A stretch of DNA of 64,000 nucleotides from Agrypnia vestita (GCA_016648135.1 JADDOH010023172.1:186001-250000), one strand, 5' to 3'. Counted from the first letter of the stretch, positions 34,465-47,229 are shown. A program made the numbers and translations. Notes: generated by a model from the letters alone, not told the origin.

Positions 34465-34891
34465 GGTAGATAGATTCCTACCTATATAAATTGTGACTCT
34501 AAGTAACAGTAATAATAAGCGACTTGAAAGTTTGCATTTTTTCAATATTCTTGGCCTATGTGTTGTAAAATGTTGAAATATCGTTTAAGTTGCTTTTATC
34601 GAATATTAAGTATTCATTCGCTTTAATACAAGTCAAATAAAATGACTGAAATCTCGTAAAAAAATCCGGTCTACATTTCTGCAAGGTTATACTCATTTTA
34701 TTTGTATTAAAGCATACAAATTTGTAATTGAATTAATTACTTAAATGAGTCCATCGTTTTACAGAAGATATGTCAGAAATATTATATAAAAACGCTTTGC
34801 AAAACTTTGAAGGTGCTTATCTCCATAACTACTGATATTAGAACACTGTTGCTCTAACACATTCGACTCTTTATTTAGGCAGATATCTACC
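34465..34891. mobile_element. Foldback MITE-like element, copy 2
   Basis: GGTAGATAGATTCCTACCTA at the left is inverted at the right (AGGCAGATATCTACC). The two halves stay complementary inward, meeting near 34680: the left half has CGCTTTAATACAAGTCAAAT and the right half TTTATTTGTATTAAAGCAT. The core phrase is shared with the element at 2134-2569. Length about 427 bp, no coding capacity. Confidence 0.75.
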
Positions 34892-34954
34892 TTTAAAGTA
34901 TTGTGTACAAGCTCTATATATCCTTTTTTAATGTTGATAAATAATAATTGAGTT

Positions 34955-35190
34955 TCTCATGCCGGCAGTCCATACTCAGACTCTGACATCTACCAAAAAT
35001 GCATTTTTGATTTTTTTTTTATCAATACACATAAAATACTCCTGCTATTCAAAATTAAAAGAACTATTTCTATTTTTTTAAACAAAAAAACTAACGAGAA
35101 AGCGGACAATTACATCAATTTTGTATGTAAAACCAAACTTCAAACAGCTCTACTATAAACTGTAAAATTGTTTTTTTGTAGGTGACTTAG
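34955..35190 (-). repeat. Unclassified interspersed repeat, copy 2
   Basis: Reverse complement of the repeat at 2994-3240 (see its shared words). The copy stands directly beside the foldback element at 34465-34891. Confidence 0.55.
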
Positions 35191-36749
35191 TTTACGTAAA
35201 GACCGTTCATAATGATTCGATGCTTGCTCATAATTTTTTTTTACTTAGTAACCAGACCGCCATCAGTGATTTAAATTTATTTTAATGAATTTTTCGAATA
35301 TTCTAGATGAATGTTATATATTTTAGGTACCAAGAAAGTAAAATTTCGTAGCCCATTTATTAATTTTTTTATGTCACGTGGTACTGGAAATACATTAATT
35401 TATTACGAAATAAGGTGGGCCGATGGTCGGCGTCCTCAGTTGAAACTGAGTAAGGTCATTCATTGGTCGCGTCATTTTTCTTCGCGCGAAGTACATACGG
35501 CAATGATTCATACATGAAATCTGTTCTTAGAAGAAAAACCTCATCTGTGGATGACCAAAGATGTTTTTTTTTTGTTTAGTGTCAAAGGAAAATAACTCAC
35601 GGCCGATTGTATCAAATTGGATTATAGTGGGTTTAAACCAAAAATCTCGTTTAGCGCATGCGAACTGCACGTGATTTTGACGCGTCATAAAAATCGTCTT
35701 ATTTAATGTTCCGACATTGAAGTATCACGAACTACGTACCCTCTCCACAATCCAAGAAACAGTACTCCAAATACACTACCTATCCACATTCTCATCTATC
35801 CTGCGGTATACAAATGTAAAGTTATCAAAACCTGATATATAATGAGATGTAGAAAACAAATTTACTGTCAACAATGCCTAGCGGCAAAATTTATTTAGGT
35901 TTACGGTAAAATCCATTTCTTCCGACAAAAAGTATTGTTCGAGTTCTAAGTAAATTACTTTTCCTGTTTCCTGAATCAGTTTTACGAGCTTTATTTGTAC
36001 GAGATTTTCAACTAAATGAACTATAATCCAAATTATGTTATTGGCGATAACATTAAGAGATATTGTAAAGATTATTCTTGGTGATCATTAAATTAGGTGA
36101 AAAACATCAAGTTTGTTACTTCTAAGTGAGTTTAATAATATAAGAGACTTCCATCCACTTTTCTCATTTATAAATTAACTTCATCTCTATGAGACTTCTA
36201 TAATTTATTCTTAATGGATTAATAAGGTATTTTCATTTTACTACATTTAAGTTTCGAGAAAAACAATTTTTCATCGACAGGTGAAGTAATTTTTTCCCCT
36301 AATTTAATGACCATAATCGCTATGATCGCTACTGCCGATATTATACGATATATTTCTATTTCTTTTTTCATGTTAATACTGATACCTATACTTATTTTCT
36401 CTTCTCTTTTTAATTCTGATACTTGTTTTCCTATTAATACTGATACTTGTTTTCTCTTCTCTTTTATATGATTTTCTTTTTTACTCTTTTTTTATCTGAT
36501 AATTTAATGTATGCACCTACTCTTATATGGAATGTGTGGGATTGCACGGACCTCCCCACATTCTGGAATAAAGTTATATTTATGTATTTATTTATTATAA
36601 TACAAATTTACACAACCAGTCTTCGGTCATCCACAGTTTGCATCTACATAGATAGTTCGGCCTTGCATCATTATGATGTACATTATTCTCGACTCTTACA
36701 ATTTCCGAATCGAGAGCGTCATATTAAGTCGAGTGTGTAGTATACGTCG
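35191..36749. other. Intron DNA without recognised features
   Basis: A 66-codon open frame at 35311-35517 and another at 36447-36740 have no recognised similarity. A TGATACT-GTTTTCT tandem-like run at 36375-36460. Confidence 0.4.
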
Positions 36750-37075
36750 TACGATATGATAAGATACGATACATATGTTTCGCTTGCGCGTCATCAAACG
36801 TACAACCCCAAAAAGCCTTCGCTCAAAAATCCAATTCCGCCGCTTGAAGACCGAAGTCCGTGCAGGGCCGCCACGGTCATGGTCACGCTACGGACGGACA
36901 GCCGCCGCGCTTCGGGCGCTAAATTTTGGCGGAAAATTGTTTTCGGAATAAGATGAATTACTCTAGAAGAGGAGATGAGCGGAAGCAGACTCTCGCGAGG
37001 GGGCGGGCGGGGCGGGGATTTTCAATTCATCATCCCTCTTGGGATTACCCGACTGCGAAAAAATGCGGGACAAAA
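36750..37075. other. GC-richer single-copy stretch, candidate conserved non-coding DNA
   Basis: GC-rich (for example GAGGGGGCGGGCGGGGCGGGG, split around 36997-37017), no repeat copies and no protein similarity. Regulatory role is a guess. Confidence 0.3.
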
Positions 37076-40000
37076 GAAACAACACGTTGAGATTTTTGTG
37101 TCATTTTCACAACATTACATCACATCTTTTATGCGTTTCGTGCTCGCGGCATTTATTCATTTTGTCTGAAATTTTACTTCACCATATTATGCTATTATTG
37201 ACAACATTATACTGTAACGGAAAATGTAGTCTTTTGAGTTCCAACCTTTCTTTTCTCTTCAAAATTTACATTTTTCTTTGGTGCTCCTTCGTACCATCAT
37301 GCTACAAGAACCATTTACAAGGGTAGACAGAGAGAAAATAATGTCTTCATATTCTTGTCTTGGTTCAAATTGTGCAAATTGGTATATAAACGGAATGGTG
37401 AAGAAACTAAGTAAAATATTTTCTAGGTATAAAATCTTACTAAGCTGGATTTTTCATATCCGTTCCCCTATATTTCACGAGGTCCATCATCGAGATCAAT
37501 TCAAACTATAATAGTCGACGCGTGTGCAGTCTATGTTTAATGTAGTTATATAATCTACATAACTGAATACCTGCAATATCACTTATGAATAATATTGCAC
37601 TATTCATATTTTGCAATAATATATAAAAAATATTTAATTTATAAACGTAAGTAGAAGACCGAGTCTAGTTATCGTTCATCTTATTCCTAGTTATTAATGT
37701 TATCGCTGGTCAGTTTTGCGAGTTTTCTGCACCCTTGTATTTTCCAAACAACTAAAATTAGTTTCTTCAGGCTCTCGCTCTGGTCCTCGCTTAATCCAGG
37801 TCCACTTGGGCTCCGGAGGCCTCGAAATCCGCCCCTAATTACTCACCTCCACTAACACCTCCACCCCCTACATTATATATTATAACCCACCCGGACCACA
37901 CTTCTTCCCTCTAGACAAGCGCACGTGTGTTGAATAGAAAAGCATGATGTGAAAGGTAGACACCAATTCTTTCGTGAGACCCTTATGTGCATAATTTTAT
38001 TTTATTTTTTAACACAGATTATCAGTGGGTAGTTTTCGTAGTCTTGTTCGATAGTATTGCGGTTTGCTCAAGAAAATCGTACTTTAGTATGTTGTAAATT
38101 GTTATAGTTTTACATGCTTTTATTGAAACTTAACTTCCCGACTCGCTGGAGCTCTGAAACTTTCAACATTTACCTTAAGTTGATGACTATACATTATTAC
38201 ATTATTTTCGACGTGATTTGGTCATAATTTAGATTAAAATTAATTATCACATGCCTCACGTTAAATTAATAATCACGTCACTTCATCACTCAATCAGCCA
38301 CAGAAACGGCTGGAGAACATACCGTCCGAAAATTTGTTTTATATTTTAAAAAAACGTGTTTAATATTTGGATACGGCATGAGTGATGTTATAAAATCGAT
38401 TTCTAATGAACCTACGCAAAATGTAGCAAAACAAGCGTATAATAAATGTTTTCAACTTTTTATTTATTTAAATTATAAATTAAATTTTTCAAAGAATCTT
38501 AAAGCATCGCCATAATCCTCTTTAATTTTGCTTATTGATTAAATAGAGATTATATTATTGTGTTTAAACATGGTATATATGACAAGCACGTATCAATGAA
38601 ATTATATTCCATTATAATTTAACATTATTATAATTTTTTATGTACCTATAGATAGTCAACAGGTCATTAATGCTCAGATTCATAACATTAAAATAAGTAC
38701 AATGTAAAAACATTTTATTACAGTAAGGGAAAGAAAATGGCACTAAATATAAATTGTAAATTAATTAATTAACACTTTTTATTAGTTAAGAAATTTTACA
38801 CAATACATAAAATAAAATTAGGAGTTGTGGTATAAATTAACAAGTTGTGTGTAATATAAAATCACCGTGCAAGTGTGGTCTGTAGATCACAAAGTCAACG
38901 AGATCTATCATGATATTTATATATAAATTTTATTCATATTTTCTATAACAGTAAATTTTTAAATAAAGGTTTTTAAATAAGCCTGATTAATGAATAATAC
39001 GAGTACAGGTCGATTTTTTGCTCATGGCACTAAGGATGTGTTGTTTGCCGATACACGATGAACGATATATAACAAAAAGTTATACAACAGCTTTACGCTA
39101 GACAGTAATGCAACAACACAGTGTTGGAAATTTAACATATTTTAATAATTATTATTTAATCATTTTTAAAACGCTTCAGATTTCTTTGTGGGTTAAACAT
39201 TTTTATTAATATAATAAAATAAATACTGTTCTCTTTTAACCAAAATTTAATTTCTTCATCTGATCATCCTTCATAAAGATATCGACAGTTATTAAGATTA
39301 TTAAATCGTGATTAATATAATTTCATTCCCTATCCATAAAATTTATTTGTAACATATTCTTCAATGTTCGACTGTACAGTGCCATGAGAAAAACATCGAT
39401 CGGTATATCCAGGTTTACCGTTTCTAGATGATATCTCACTGTAGTAATTGATCACATAATGGTCATATTGCTTTTCGCTATTTTGAAATTCTGCTGTTTA
39501 AATATATACTGTTATATATTTTTTTAAAAACATACTAATTCTCTTTCATTGAATTACATTCCTAAAGAACAAGTCAATAGTCAAAGATGCATAATTTAAG
39601 CCCAAAAATATTATGAAACACCTGGGAAAATATCTCACCGGTCTCTTTCAAGGCTATAATATTTCGTAATGTGACGTCTCAAGTGACTTGAATATCGTCA
39701 AATGACATATCAATTAGTCAGCGTCTTTGAACGAATCACTAATTTGTCAGGATTTTTTTAGTCATCAAAATGAATCATTGAAATTGTACTTCTCTGAATT
39801 TTATTTTAAACTAGATGGGAAATGTTAATCGTTTGTGGAATCTGAATGCGAATGACAGCAAATCTATATTTTAATTAATATTGTGTTAATCAGGTTCGTA
39901 TACGCCTATCTAGCTTTCTTCAGAGTTTTGACACTCACGGGAGAGAGTATTTTTAGATTAGAATATTATAAATATCTAATAAAAAAATAGAATACCGGTT

Positions 40001-41735
40001 CAATAGAACTATTTATCCATACCTTCATTTGGGCATTATTACAAAAATATAATACCTATATTTTGATTTTATTACTACCAAATTATTATCAAAATGTTTC
40101 ATATTAATGATTATGTGTCATCTTTTCTTGTCAGTCATTTCAGATTTTGAGTCAAAAATGTTTTTTTTACATATTAATTTAAGAAAAGACCTTTAAAGCG
40201 TGAATAGCCATTAGAATGAAACGTGATTGGTGCTTCTCAGTCCCTCGGTCATCTAGAAGTACTGGGACAGCTCGCACCGTGAAAAAACAGGCGTTCTAGT
40301 AAAACTATCGAACAGAGACGTAAAAACCTACGACCCTCGTTTTGGAAAATTGTCTTTTCCAATATCAATTTCCACGCTTTTTCCCTACGTCCTGCAGAAT
40401 CCATGTCATTGCTTGATTCCACCGTAATATTCAAACAGATGCTGTGTATCGGATACAGATATCCCACGGGCCTATTCTTTATCGGACCCTTCGCCTAACA
40501 CCAAAGCCCAACTAATAATCATTTCACATGCGAACTGACCCAGTTCCTCTCCGTGAAGGCAACGACCACTTCAAGCGCTCTACTGAAGAGATAATATTGA
40601 TGTAAATAAAAATATCTCAAAGCGTACGCACTTAAGATTGTGTTTTTTATCGAGTTTGGGAATAATTATAGGGAAGTTGTCTTAGTGCTATAAATTAAGC
40701 TCTGAAAAGAGCGAGTATGAGTTAAATTAAAAACGTATCGTGTTAACTCTCAAAACTTGTCTCGCAAGAAAAAAATCTGTGATACTTGCTGTACCAGATT
40801 ATGACGGCTGATTTATTCTCTGGACTCCGCCTCGTTATTTGAATAATGGAGTAGTACTCGCATGTGAATTTAGTGGCACGAATTAAATTCGTAATGATGA
40901 GTGCACTGAGAATTGAGGTATAGGAACGTTCACCGTTAGGTTTCTCAGTAGTGCTTTAATAGTAGATGAAAATGATATTGCGGGCAAAGTTCTATCAACA
41001 TGATCAAATTGTCAGACATTCCAGACACGGCTTCGATGTTCTTATCTTTTCTATGAATAATTACGAAATAATATTTGACGCGAGCGTTCCCAAACAATCT
41101 GTATAAACACATCTATTATACACGTTTAACATTCGTGTACATTTAGCAATCATTTTCTTCCAAAAGATCCCCGAACAGTCGATAAGTGTATTATGGTCGT
41201 GTTCCATTATGTACTCGTATTTGTAATAATTCAAGCAGAAATGCGAGCCGCATTGTTACAAATATTACAGGGACTAGTCATTGTGTAATACAAATTGACA
41301 TTACTTCCGAATGCCTCGCGCTCGCTACCATTATTATTCAATCTGAAATATTGTTTCGATAATCACGACGTCTTTAGGCGGAAGATACGAGTGTAGCGAC
41401 GTCAACCATTTTTCTCAGAATCATTCTACGGTTTCTGAGATCGTCGCTATTCATCTCGCGTTGAAGTAACGCTGCTGGAATATTATTGTGACAACTAGCT
41501 CAATGAATGTATAGAGGGCTTTGCGGATTTTATTAACGTAATATATTATATTTAACCTATCGTATCCAACCTTTCTCGTGTGTCCATGAGTAAAAAAATT
41601 CTCAAAATTCTAAAATCAATAACATTCATAATTTGATCGAGTATTATTTATACAATTTACGTCATCAATCATTCATGGAAGTAATGAGTGAGATGAGGAA
41701 GATAAGATATCTATACAAAATGAGTGTCGATGGAA
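37076..41735. other. AT-rich intron DNA, no genes recognised
   Basis: Long single-copy AT-rich stretch. Slightly GC-richer patches at 40230-40600 and 41240-41480. No terminal repeats, RNA genes or protein similarity seen. Confidence 0.4.
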
Positions 41736-41739
41736 TCAG

Positions 41740-41880
41740 GAATAGAGAACGTCCGCGAAGGGTAAACAAGTGCTTGTACTTGATGCAATGAGTTAAAAGA
41801 CTCTTCGACAATGTTCGAGCACGCTTGAGAAGGTATATGAATATTGTGTCAGGACAGTATGATACTCTATCCTAACCCAG
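41740..41880 (+). pseudogene. LINE C-terminal tail, strongly degraded (third copy)
   Basis: GAATAGAGAACGTCCGCGAA, then CTCTTCGACAATGTTCGAGC, AGGTATATGAATATTGTGTC and AGGACAG-TATGATACTCTATCC follow the order of the coding tail at 8873-9070, with many indels. Confidence 0.55.
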
Positions 41881-42879
41881 CACAAAAATGAAGGGGCAAA
41901 CAGAGATGGCAAGGCGATTCTTTCGATCGATTGTACTAACTGGGTCTATTGAATTGAACTCAGGAAAACTTCTGTAATATCCTATCTAAGTTCAGAATTT
42001 TGACACAAATCCTGATAATCTTTTTGATACTACGTTTGAGTGAAAATCAGAAATCTTATTCTGCATAAAAATAAATCTCTAATGTAAAATCTTATCTGGA
42101 GTTTGTTCTGTAGCTATTCAGGTAAACAGAGTTCCGAAATCTGTGAAAATTTTATCTTAAAAGCTTCCATTGAAGGAATTTATTTTCATAAATTCTGGAC
42201 AACGGATTCGTTAACATAAAGCTTGAAGGGATAAATAATTGTTAAAATTCGTATATACCCACTTTGTTAAATCGTTGTTGCCTTACGTAAAAAGTTCTAA
42301 ATAAATTATGTTGAAGTTGCGCGTCAAAAACACTGAACAATAACACAGTCTGCAATGTAGAGAGTTTTTGTATTATTCCAAAAATATTTACATTTAAATT
42401 ATTCTTCTTAGAAATTCGTTGTTTTTATTTATTTTCTAAACGGTTGTTTTACTCCGCTTTTCCTTTGTGAACCGAACATCACTCGCCAGCACGAAAAACT
42501 TGATATGAACAGTGCAATGTGAAGAAACGCTTTTCGGATATTAAAGTCGTCTTTTGTAACGAAGATACTAAAAGTCCGACGACATTCAATAAAGGCGGTA
42601 GGTACGAATTTACATATTTGGCTTTATGAAAATTCCTCGCGAATACATCAAAGTTACCAATGGAAGCCTCCCCAGATGACGGACATTTTATCGTGAATCT
42701 GTTGGATGAAAAATTCATTATAATATGTCTTGTTGGATGAAATCGAGGAGATTCGGAGGTTTATTTTGTATTTCTTATGCGTGCCTAGCTCTCTTAAATC
42801 AGTTGATTTTTTTAGTTGAGAGAATGTTAAAATTCAGTAGCATTAAAAATTTGTTGAATTGAACCGGAGCTAATAACTA

Positions 42880-43422
42880 GAAAGTATTGAAGAATATATA
42901 GGGATATGGAATAAGCGAAAGGTTCATGCCAAAGTATTAGATGGCTTTACCCAACCGAGTTTCTCCAGGGTATGCTTGGCTACAATAGTTTAGAGACTAG
43001 AAGGAATGTGTATTTGATTACACATTTTTATCGATTGTTGCGCGGTATGATGCGGTATGATCGATAATCCTGAAATTATGCAGAGCATTGGTTTGTATGT
43101 TCCTGATAATTACACTAGACATCGTCAGCATAGATTGTTTCACATTCCAATATACAGGACCAACCTGCCGATGGTTATGCCTGTTGGAAGAGCCACAGCT
43201 ATGTTGAACAAAATCGCATTGGGTATTGATATATTCCATGTGTCTGAGGGGGTTTTCCGAAGCGAGATTCTCCTACACCTTTGACCAGATTTTATGTTAT
43301 TTTTAATTTATTAAATATTTTCATTTTTGATATATACTTCCTAATATGTATGCCTTAAACATTTTGTTTGTCATGTACATATTATCATGAAATAAATTGA
43401 ATTGAATTGAATTGAATAGATG
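42880..43422 (+). pseudogene. Non-LTR retrotransposon C-terminal tail with 3' end
   Basis: The open frame 43057-43284 reads IDNPEIMQSIGLYVPDNYTR, RLFHIPIYRTNLPMVMPV, GRATAMLNKIALGIDIFHV and ends LLHL-stop. A related piece just upstream reads ITHFYRLLRG before a short duplication (TATGATGCGG) breaks the frame. The R-T-N and D-I-D-I-F pattern is the conserved C-terminal end of Jockey/CR1-group LINE proteins. A 3' untranslated part follows and ends in a (TTGAA)n tail at 43397-43419. RT and endonuclease are absent. It sits 380 bp before an ed exon. Confidence 0.7.
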
Positions 43423-43800
43423 CAGAACTACCACACTTTCTCACTATTGCCGATGCTATATTATAGACTCAGGAAGGCTTGACAATGTGTACAGTGAATT
43501 AATATATTTCATGAATGCTTGACATTCAAAGAAATTTGCTGTCGATTTTGACATCTTGATAGTATTGTGGTAACAAATATGTTTTATGTAAGAATTGAAA
43601 ATTGTATAACCGAGATTGTGCTCTTTTTTTATATTTCTTTAAGATACGTAGGTACCTGCTATATACTGTTCACTTCGTGTGAAAAATGCTACTTATCAAA
43701 ATGTTATTTTAAAAAGTGCCTTCGAGTTTGTGGAACTTTATTACTGTGACAAGTTAAATAACGTCGTAGGCATTATTAAAAATACTGATTTATTCTTTAG

Positions 43801-43997
43801 GTGGTACCGCGACGGTTCGACATATCCATTGGAGGCCGAGCTGGTGAGCGGCAGCTCCCGCTCGGAGCCCAGCAGCGCTGCACTCACCCTCAGCCCGTCC
43901 AGGGAAGACGATGGAGCGGTCTTCAGGTGCGTGGTCTGGAACAGAGCCCTACCCGAAGGCGCAAAGCTGGAAGCCACCGTAACACTCAGCGTTAACT
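43801..43997 (+). CDS. ed: Echinoid-like cell adhesion protein, exon encoding remainder of Ig2
   Basis: The acceptor is TTATTCTTTAG and the donor T|GTAAGT. The first base G completes Arg (AG|G), so the protein reads straight on from the previous exon as ...PVIR-WYRDG, which is the C-to-W spacing of an Ig domain. The exon holds 65 full codons. W1 is the core Ig tryptophan, and the second Ig2 cysteine is residue 43 within REDDGAVFRC. It ends LEATVTLSVN plus one base of the next codon. No sequon is visible and there is no stop. An upstream in-frame extension into the intron exists but lacks Ig features, so the AG at 43800 is preferred. The 18,965-bp intron that precedes it splits Ig2 between its two cysteines. 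This fits the known Echinoid Ig2 order, and identity as ed is strong. Confidence 0.92.
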
Positions 43998-44285
43998 GTA
44001 AGTCTTTTTTTAAACTTAACAGATCAGAATGAATTTGAAATTGAAACCAAAAAACGTGCACACAAACACATTTCTAGTAACTGTTTGGAAATATCAGTTC
44101 ACAACCACCTTCCACCCCAATAAACACAGAAATTAAGGCTATTTGTGTATAATCATTGTTATACATTCAATTCTATTTTACACTACATTAATAACTTTAC
44201 ACCTGCAATACCCTGACTCTCAAAGAGATATGATAAATTGTTTCCTTATTTTAAATGTTAAGTTATATTAATTTATGTAAGTTAA

Positions 44286-44850
44286 GGGGTTACACCACCC
44301 TGGAAAAATGAAAATTAAGTAAAAATTGGGTAATTTTTTGCAAAGAGATGTTAAAATATTTACTATTATATTGACGCTTACAAGGTATGTACATATAACT
44401 ATTATTTTATTGTTAGTTTTTTTAAATAAAAAAACAAAATAGCCCCGTCATGTCTATTTCCGTGGAGCTACTCCTTCTCCACGATTAATATGCAACATTC
44501 CCCGATACACATTTATTCGGAACAGATAAAAAGGTCATTTACTTATTAAGAAATGAAATATCTACAATGTAGTGTATCCGATTTGGAAAAAAATTGTTAA
44601 TCGTAAACTTGGGAGCAATTAAAGATTTTTTTTAACCAAAGGTTTATTGGATTAAAAAATCTTCTGTCAGTCAGAGCAGGAGCTTAACAGAAATAGACAT
44701 GACGTGGCCATTTTTTTTCAAAAATTTAGTAATAAAATAATTATTTAATACTGGCCTTAATAAGCGTGCCAGTAAAAAAATTAATCAACTCTTTGTAAAA
44801 AATTACTCAATTTTGACCTAAATTTTATTCTCGCCGGGTAGTGTTACCCC
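44286..44850. mobile_element. piggyBac-type MITE (TTAA target site)
   Basis: Flanked by TTAA (44282-44285 and 44851-44854). Ends GGGGTTACACCACCC and (inverted) GGGGTAACACTACCC. The inversion continues inward (GGGTAATTTTTTGCAAAGAG versus GAGTAATTTTTTACAAAGAG; CGTCATGTCTATTTC inside both arms). 565 bp, no ORF. TTAA duplications point to a piggyBac-like transposase supplied elsewhere. Confidence 0.88.
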
Positions 44851-44999
44851 TTAATCCGATGTTATAATTAATATAGTTCAAAATTCTCTTAACCCCAATA
44901 AAATATCAATCAATCGCGCTATTTGATTTGTATTTTATTTTATTATGTTTCTGTTTCGTATTTGAATCGCTCTTTTCATTAAAGATATTTATTTGATGA

Positions 45000-45660
45000 C
45001 TGTTTCTTCCCTTCCAACGCGCTTCGTAAACAAACAGCACATTTTAATTAATTCAAACTTATAAATCGTTCAAATTCTAAATATCTACCTACCTCCTTAA
45101 AATTGGGAATTAAGTTTTCTGTTTCCGCGTGGTCTTAATAATTGGAAGCAATCGAAGTGTAAGTAATAGGGGCAATCGAAATGTCAAAGTATCATTCGTA
45201 AATATTACTTTTCTGCGTACGCACATAGGTATATCGTGTTCCTTACCGTTGAATGAAATCGCCCGGATTTTACACTGTTGAAAGTTTTAATATTTTCATT
45301 GTACAATTGCCTGTGAAATGCCTTCAAACATTTCCCTCGGCCGGCCGTGTCGCAATATTTTGAAATTGAAGTTTACAATGTAAGTAGCATTAAATCTCCG
45401 AAATGGATATTCATATTTTATTATAAAACGTCATTAATGTCTGCAAATTGAACAGTTCGGGGGTCTTTTATTACACTCCATTTCATAAAGGCTGCAGACG
45501 CTCGCCCCGTCTTACATTTAAACGGCTCTTTACTTTTAAAAGTTCCAAAATCCTTTGACTATATCGACTCGACTTTGTAGCGCTTGAAATGTTGACGGAA
45601 CAAATGAAGAAAAACTTTTAGAGACTTCTTGAATATCGTTTCGACTGTTTTTAGGGCTTG
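45000..45660. other. GC-richer single-copy stretch, candidate conserved non-coding DNA
   Basis: No repeats or protein. Contains CTCGGCCGGCCGTGTCGC (45337-45354) and GGCTGCAGACGCTCGCCCCG (45489-45508). Composition-based suggestion only. Confidence 0.3.
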
Positions 45661-45970
45661 AAAGTCCATCATTTTCTTATAATTTAATGAATATTATGAT
45701 CATACTTGTAATGATTTAGCCTAAAAAAATGTTAATTTCAAAAAACTAACGAGCATTAATGAAAAAACCACATTGATTATTTTTAATGTCCACTGACAAA
45801 GACGCAATGGTATCGAATATTTCGATACCATTGTGTTCTCTTTAAGACGGACGCGCCAGACTTCCCTAAATTAAATATGCAAAGGAATTAACTATCGGAT
45901 GAGAATGTTTTGTTTAAAATCACAGGAAGACAATGATTCGGGAATATACGAGTAATGATGCAATGCGCAT

Positions 45971-46279
45971 TAGAGATGGGTATTATATGAACGAACTGTT
46001 ATTTTAGAACAGTTCACTTTACTGAACGAACGAACGGTACAGTTCATTTGAGTGAACTAATCCTTCACTAGTTCAGTAGATGAAAAATAATTTATTCATT
46101 ATGTTATGGTCATTAAATTGTATTTTGGAAAAAAATTTCACTTTACAAGAGTTGAAGTGGATAAGAAACAAAAATTCAAAGTGAACAAATGAATGATTTA
46201 TTAGGAATGAACAGTTCACTTTCATGAACGACTCGATGAACGAACAGTTCAGTCAACTGAATGAAATTTCCCATCTCTA
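45971..46279. mobile_element. hAT-type MITE
   Basis: Perfect 10-bp inverted ends TAGAGATGGG / CCCATCTCTA, flanked by an 8-bp target duplication with one mismatch (ATGCGCAT at 45963-45970, ATCCGCAT at 46280-46287). Subterminal GAACAGTTCACT-type words are repeated and inverted at both ends. 309 bp, non-coding. Confidence 0.9.
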
Positions 46280-46325
46280 ATCCGCATGCACAATTATCAG
46301 ACAGAAAAAATTATACATACACAGT

Positions 46326-46329
46326 GCGC

Positions 46330-46408
<79 letters not shown>

Positions 46409-46421
46409 TGTGTGTGTGTGT
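46326..46421. repeat. (GCGT)n microsatellite running into (TG)n
   Basis: About 20 GCGT units to 46408, then TG repeats. The open frames over it are artefacts of the repeat. Confidence 0.97.
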
Positions 46422-46637
46422 ATATTTAAATGTATATATGTTATATTTAAGGTTATCGCGGATAAACGATGACGAACTACTTTCTGGGGGAACCGAACGT
46501 TTACTCGTCCAGTTTTGGGCAGGACTCAAAATAAGAGGCCCTTGAGAATGAGCAGTGTTATCTGTTCAAAATGTCGGGAGTTTAAAAGTCCTTTTCAGGA
46601 CTGTTTGAGTGGGTTCCCCCAGAAAGTAATTCGTCAA

Positions 46638-46640
<3 letters not shown>

Positions 46641-46670
<30 letters not shown>
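46641..46670. repeat. (TA)15 microsatellite
   Basis: Fifteen TA units directly next to the retroelement-tail-like repeat at 46672-46800. Confidence 0.95.
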
Positions 46671-46671
<1 letters not shown>

Positions 46672-46672
<1 letters not shown>

Positions 46673-46800
46673 AGAAGTAAATTTTTTTGGCTATCCCGCG
46701 TCAGTTGGTCCTGAGAAAGACCGTTGTTCTCCCGACGTTTCAAACAGATCACACTGTTCATCTTCAGGGGGGAGGGTGACTTGTCACTGAAGTGTCGCTC
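46672..46800 (-). repeat. Retroelement tail with hammerhead-like core (second type)
   Basis: Minus strand: CTCCCCC, CTGAAGA, T, GAACAG-TGTGAT-CTGTTT stem-loop, GAAAC, GTC, GGGAGAAC, then GGTCTTTCTCAGGACC hairpin and GCGGGATAGCC. The plan CTGANGA-N-stem-GAAAC equals that of the repeats at 23.2 and 31.0 kb, with different stems. I associate such tails with Penelope-like elements; no coding part is adjacent. Confidence 0.5.
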
Positions 46801-46924
46801 TTATACGTTCGTGAAAACACGTTGTTTAAGGCCGACAGCTCAAAGTTGTCTATCTCTACATATACTATCTATATACTATCTAGTACATAATAAGTTATAT
46901 TCAATTTTAAAAATAGACAAATAA

Positions 46925-47229
46925 CAACAAATAAATATTAAATATTTATTGAATTCAATCGGTTATTATTATATCAAAATTGGTTTTGAGGAACATTTTT
47001 ATTTCTAACATTTCTAATTTATCCAACCTAAAAGCATATATAATTTATAGGTATATTAAATTGAATGCCCATTTATATTGTATATATGTGGCCTGTCTTA
47101 AAAATATGATTTGCCAATTCTGCAAAATTATTATTATTGTCATCTTAGATGCTCTGTAATTCAAAAGATTATTTCAAAAAATACCTGTAAAAATATGTAA
47201 CAATAATTTTGAACTTGAACAGTACAAAA
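46925..47229. other. AT-rich DNA, nothing recognised
   Basis: No features seen. Confidence 0.5.

Larger units (their letters stand above)
24836..43800 (+). other. ed: ed intron between the two Ig2 exons (18,965 bp)
   Basis: GT donor at 24836, AG acceptor at 43799-43800, phase 2. It is AT-rich and occupied by mobile-element remnants listed separately (26.6-27.1, 28.6-30.6, 30.9-31.6, 31.8-32.2, 34.5-35.2, 41.7-41.9 and 42.9-43.4 kb). No host coding sequence recognised inside it. Confidence 0.9.

Noticed and set aside
43741..44061. 106-aa minus-strand open frame over the second ed exon
   Set aside because: Antisense shadow of the exon; no motif, and the plus strand is supported by splice phases and Ig residues.
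46261..46545. Open frame of repeated Val-Arg-Ala-Cys
   Set aside because: It is the (GCGT)n microsatellite read in one frame; the opposite strand gives the equivalent His-Ala-Arg-Thr repeat.
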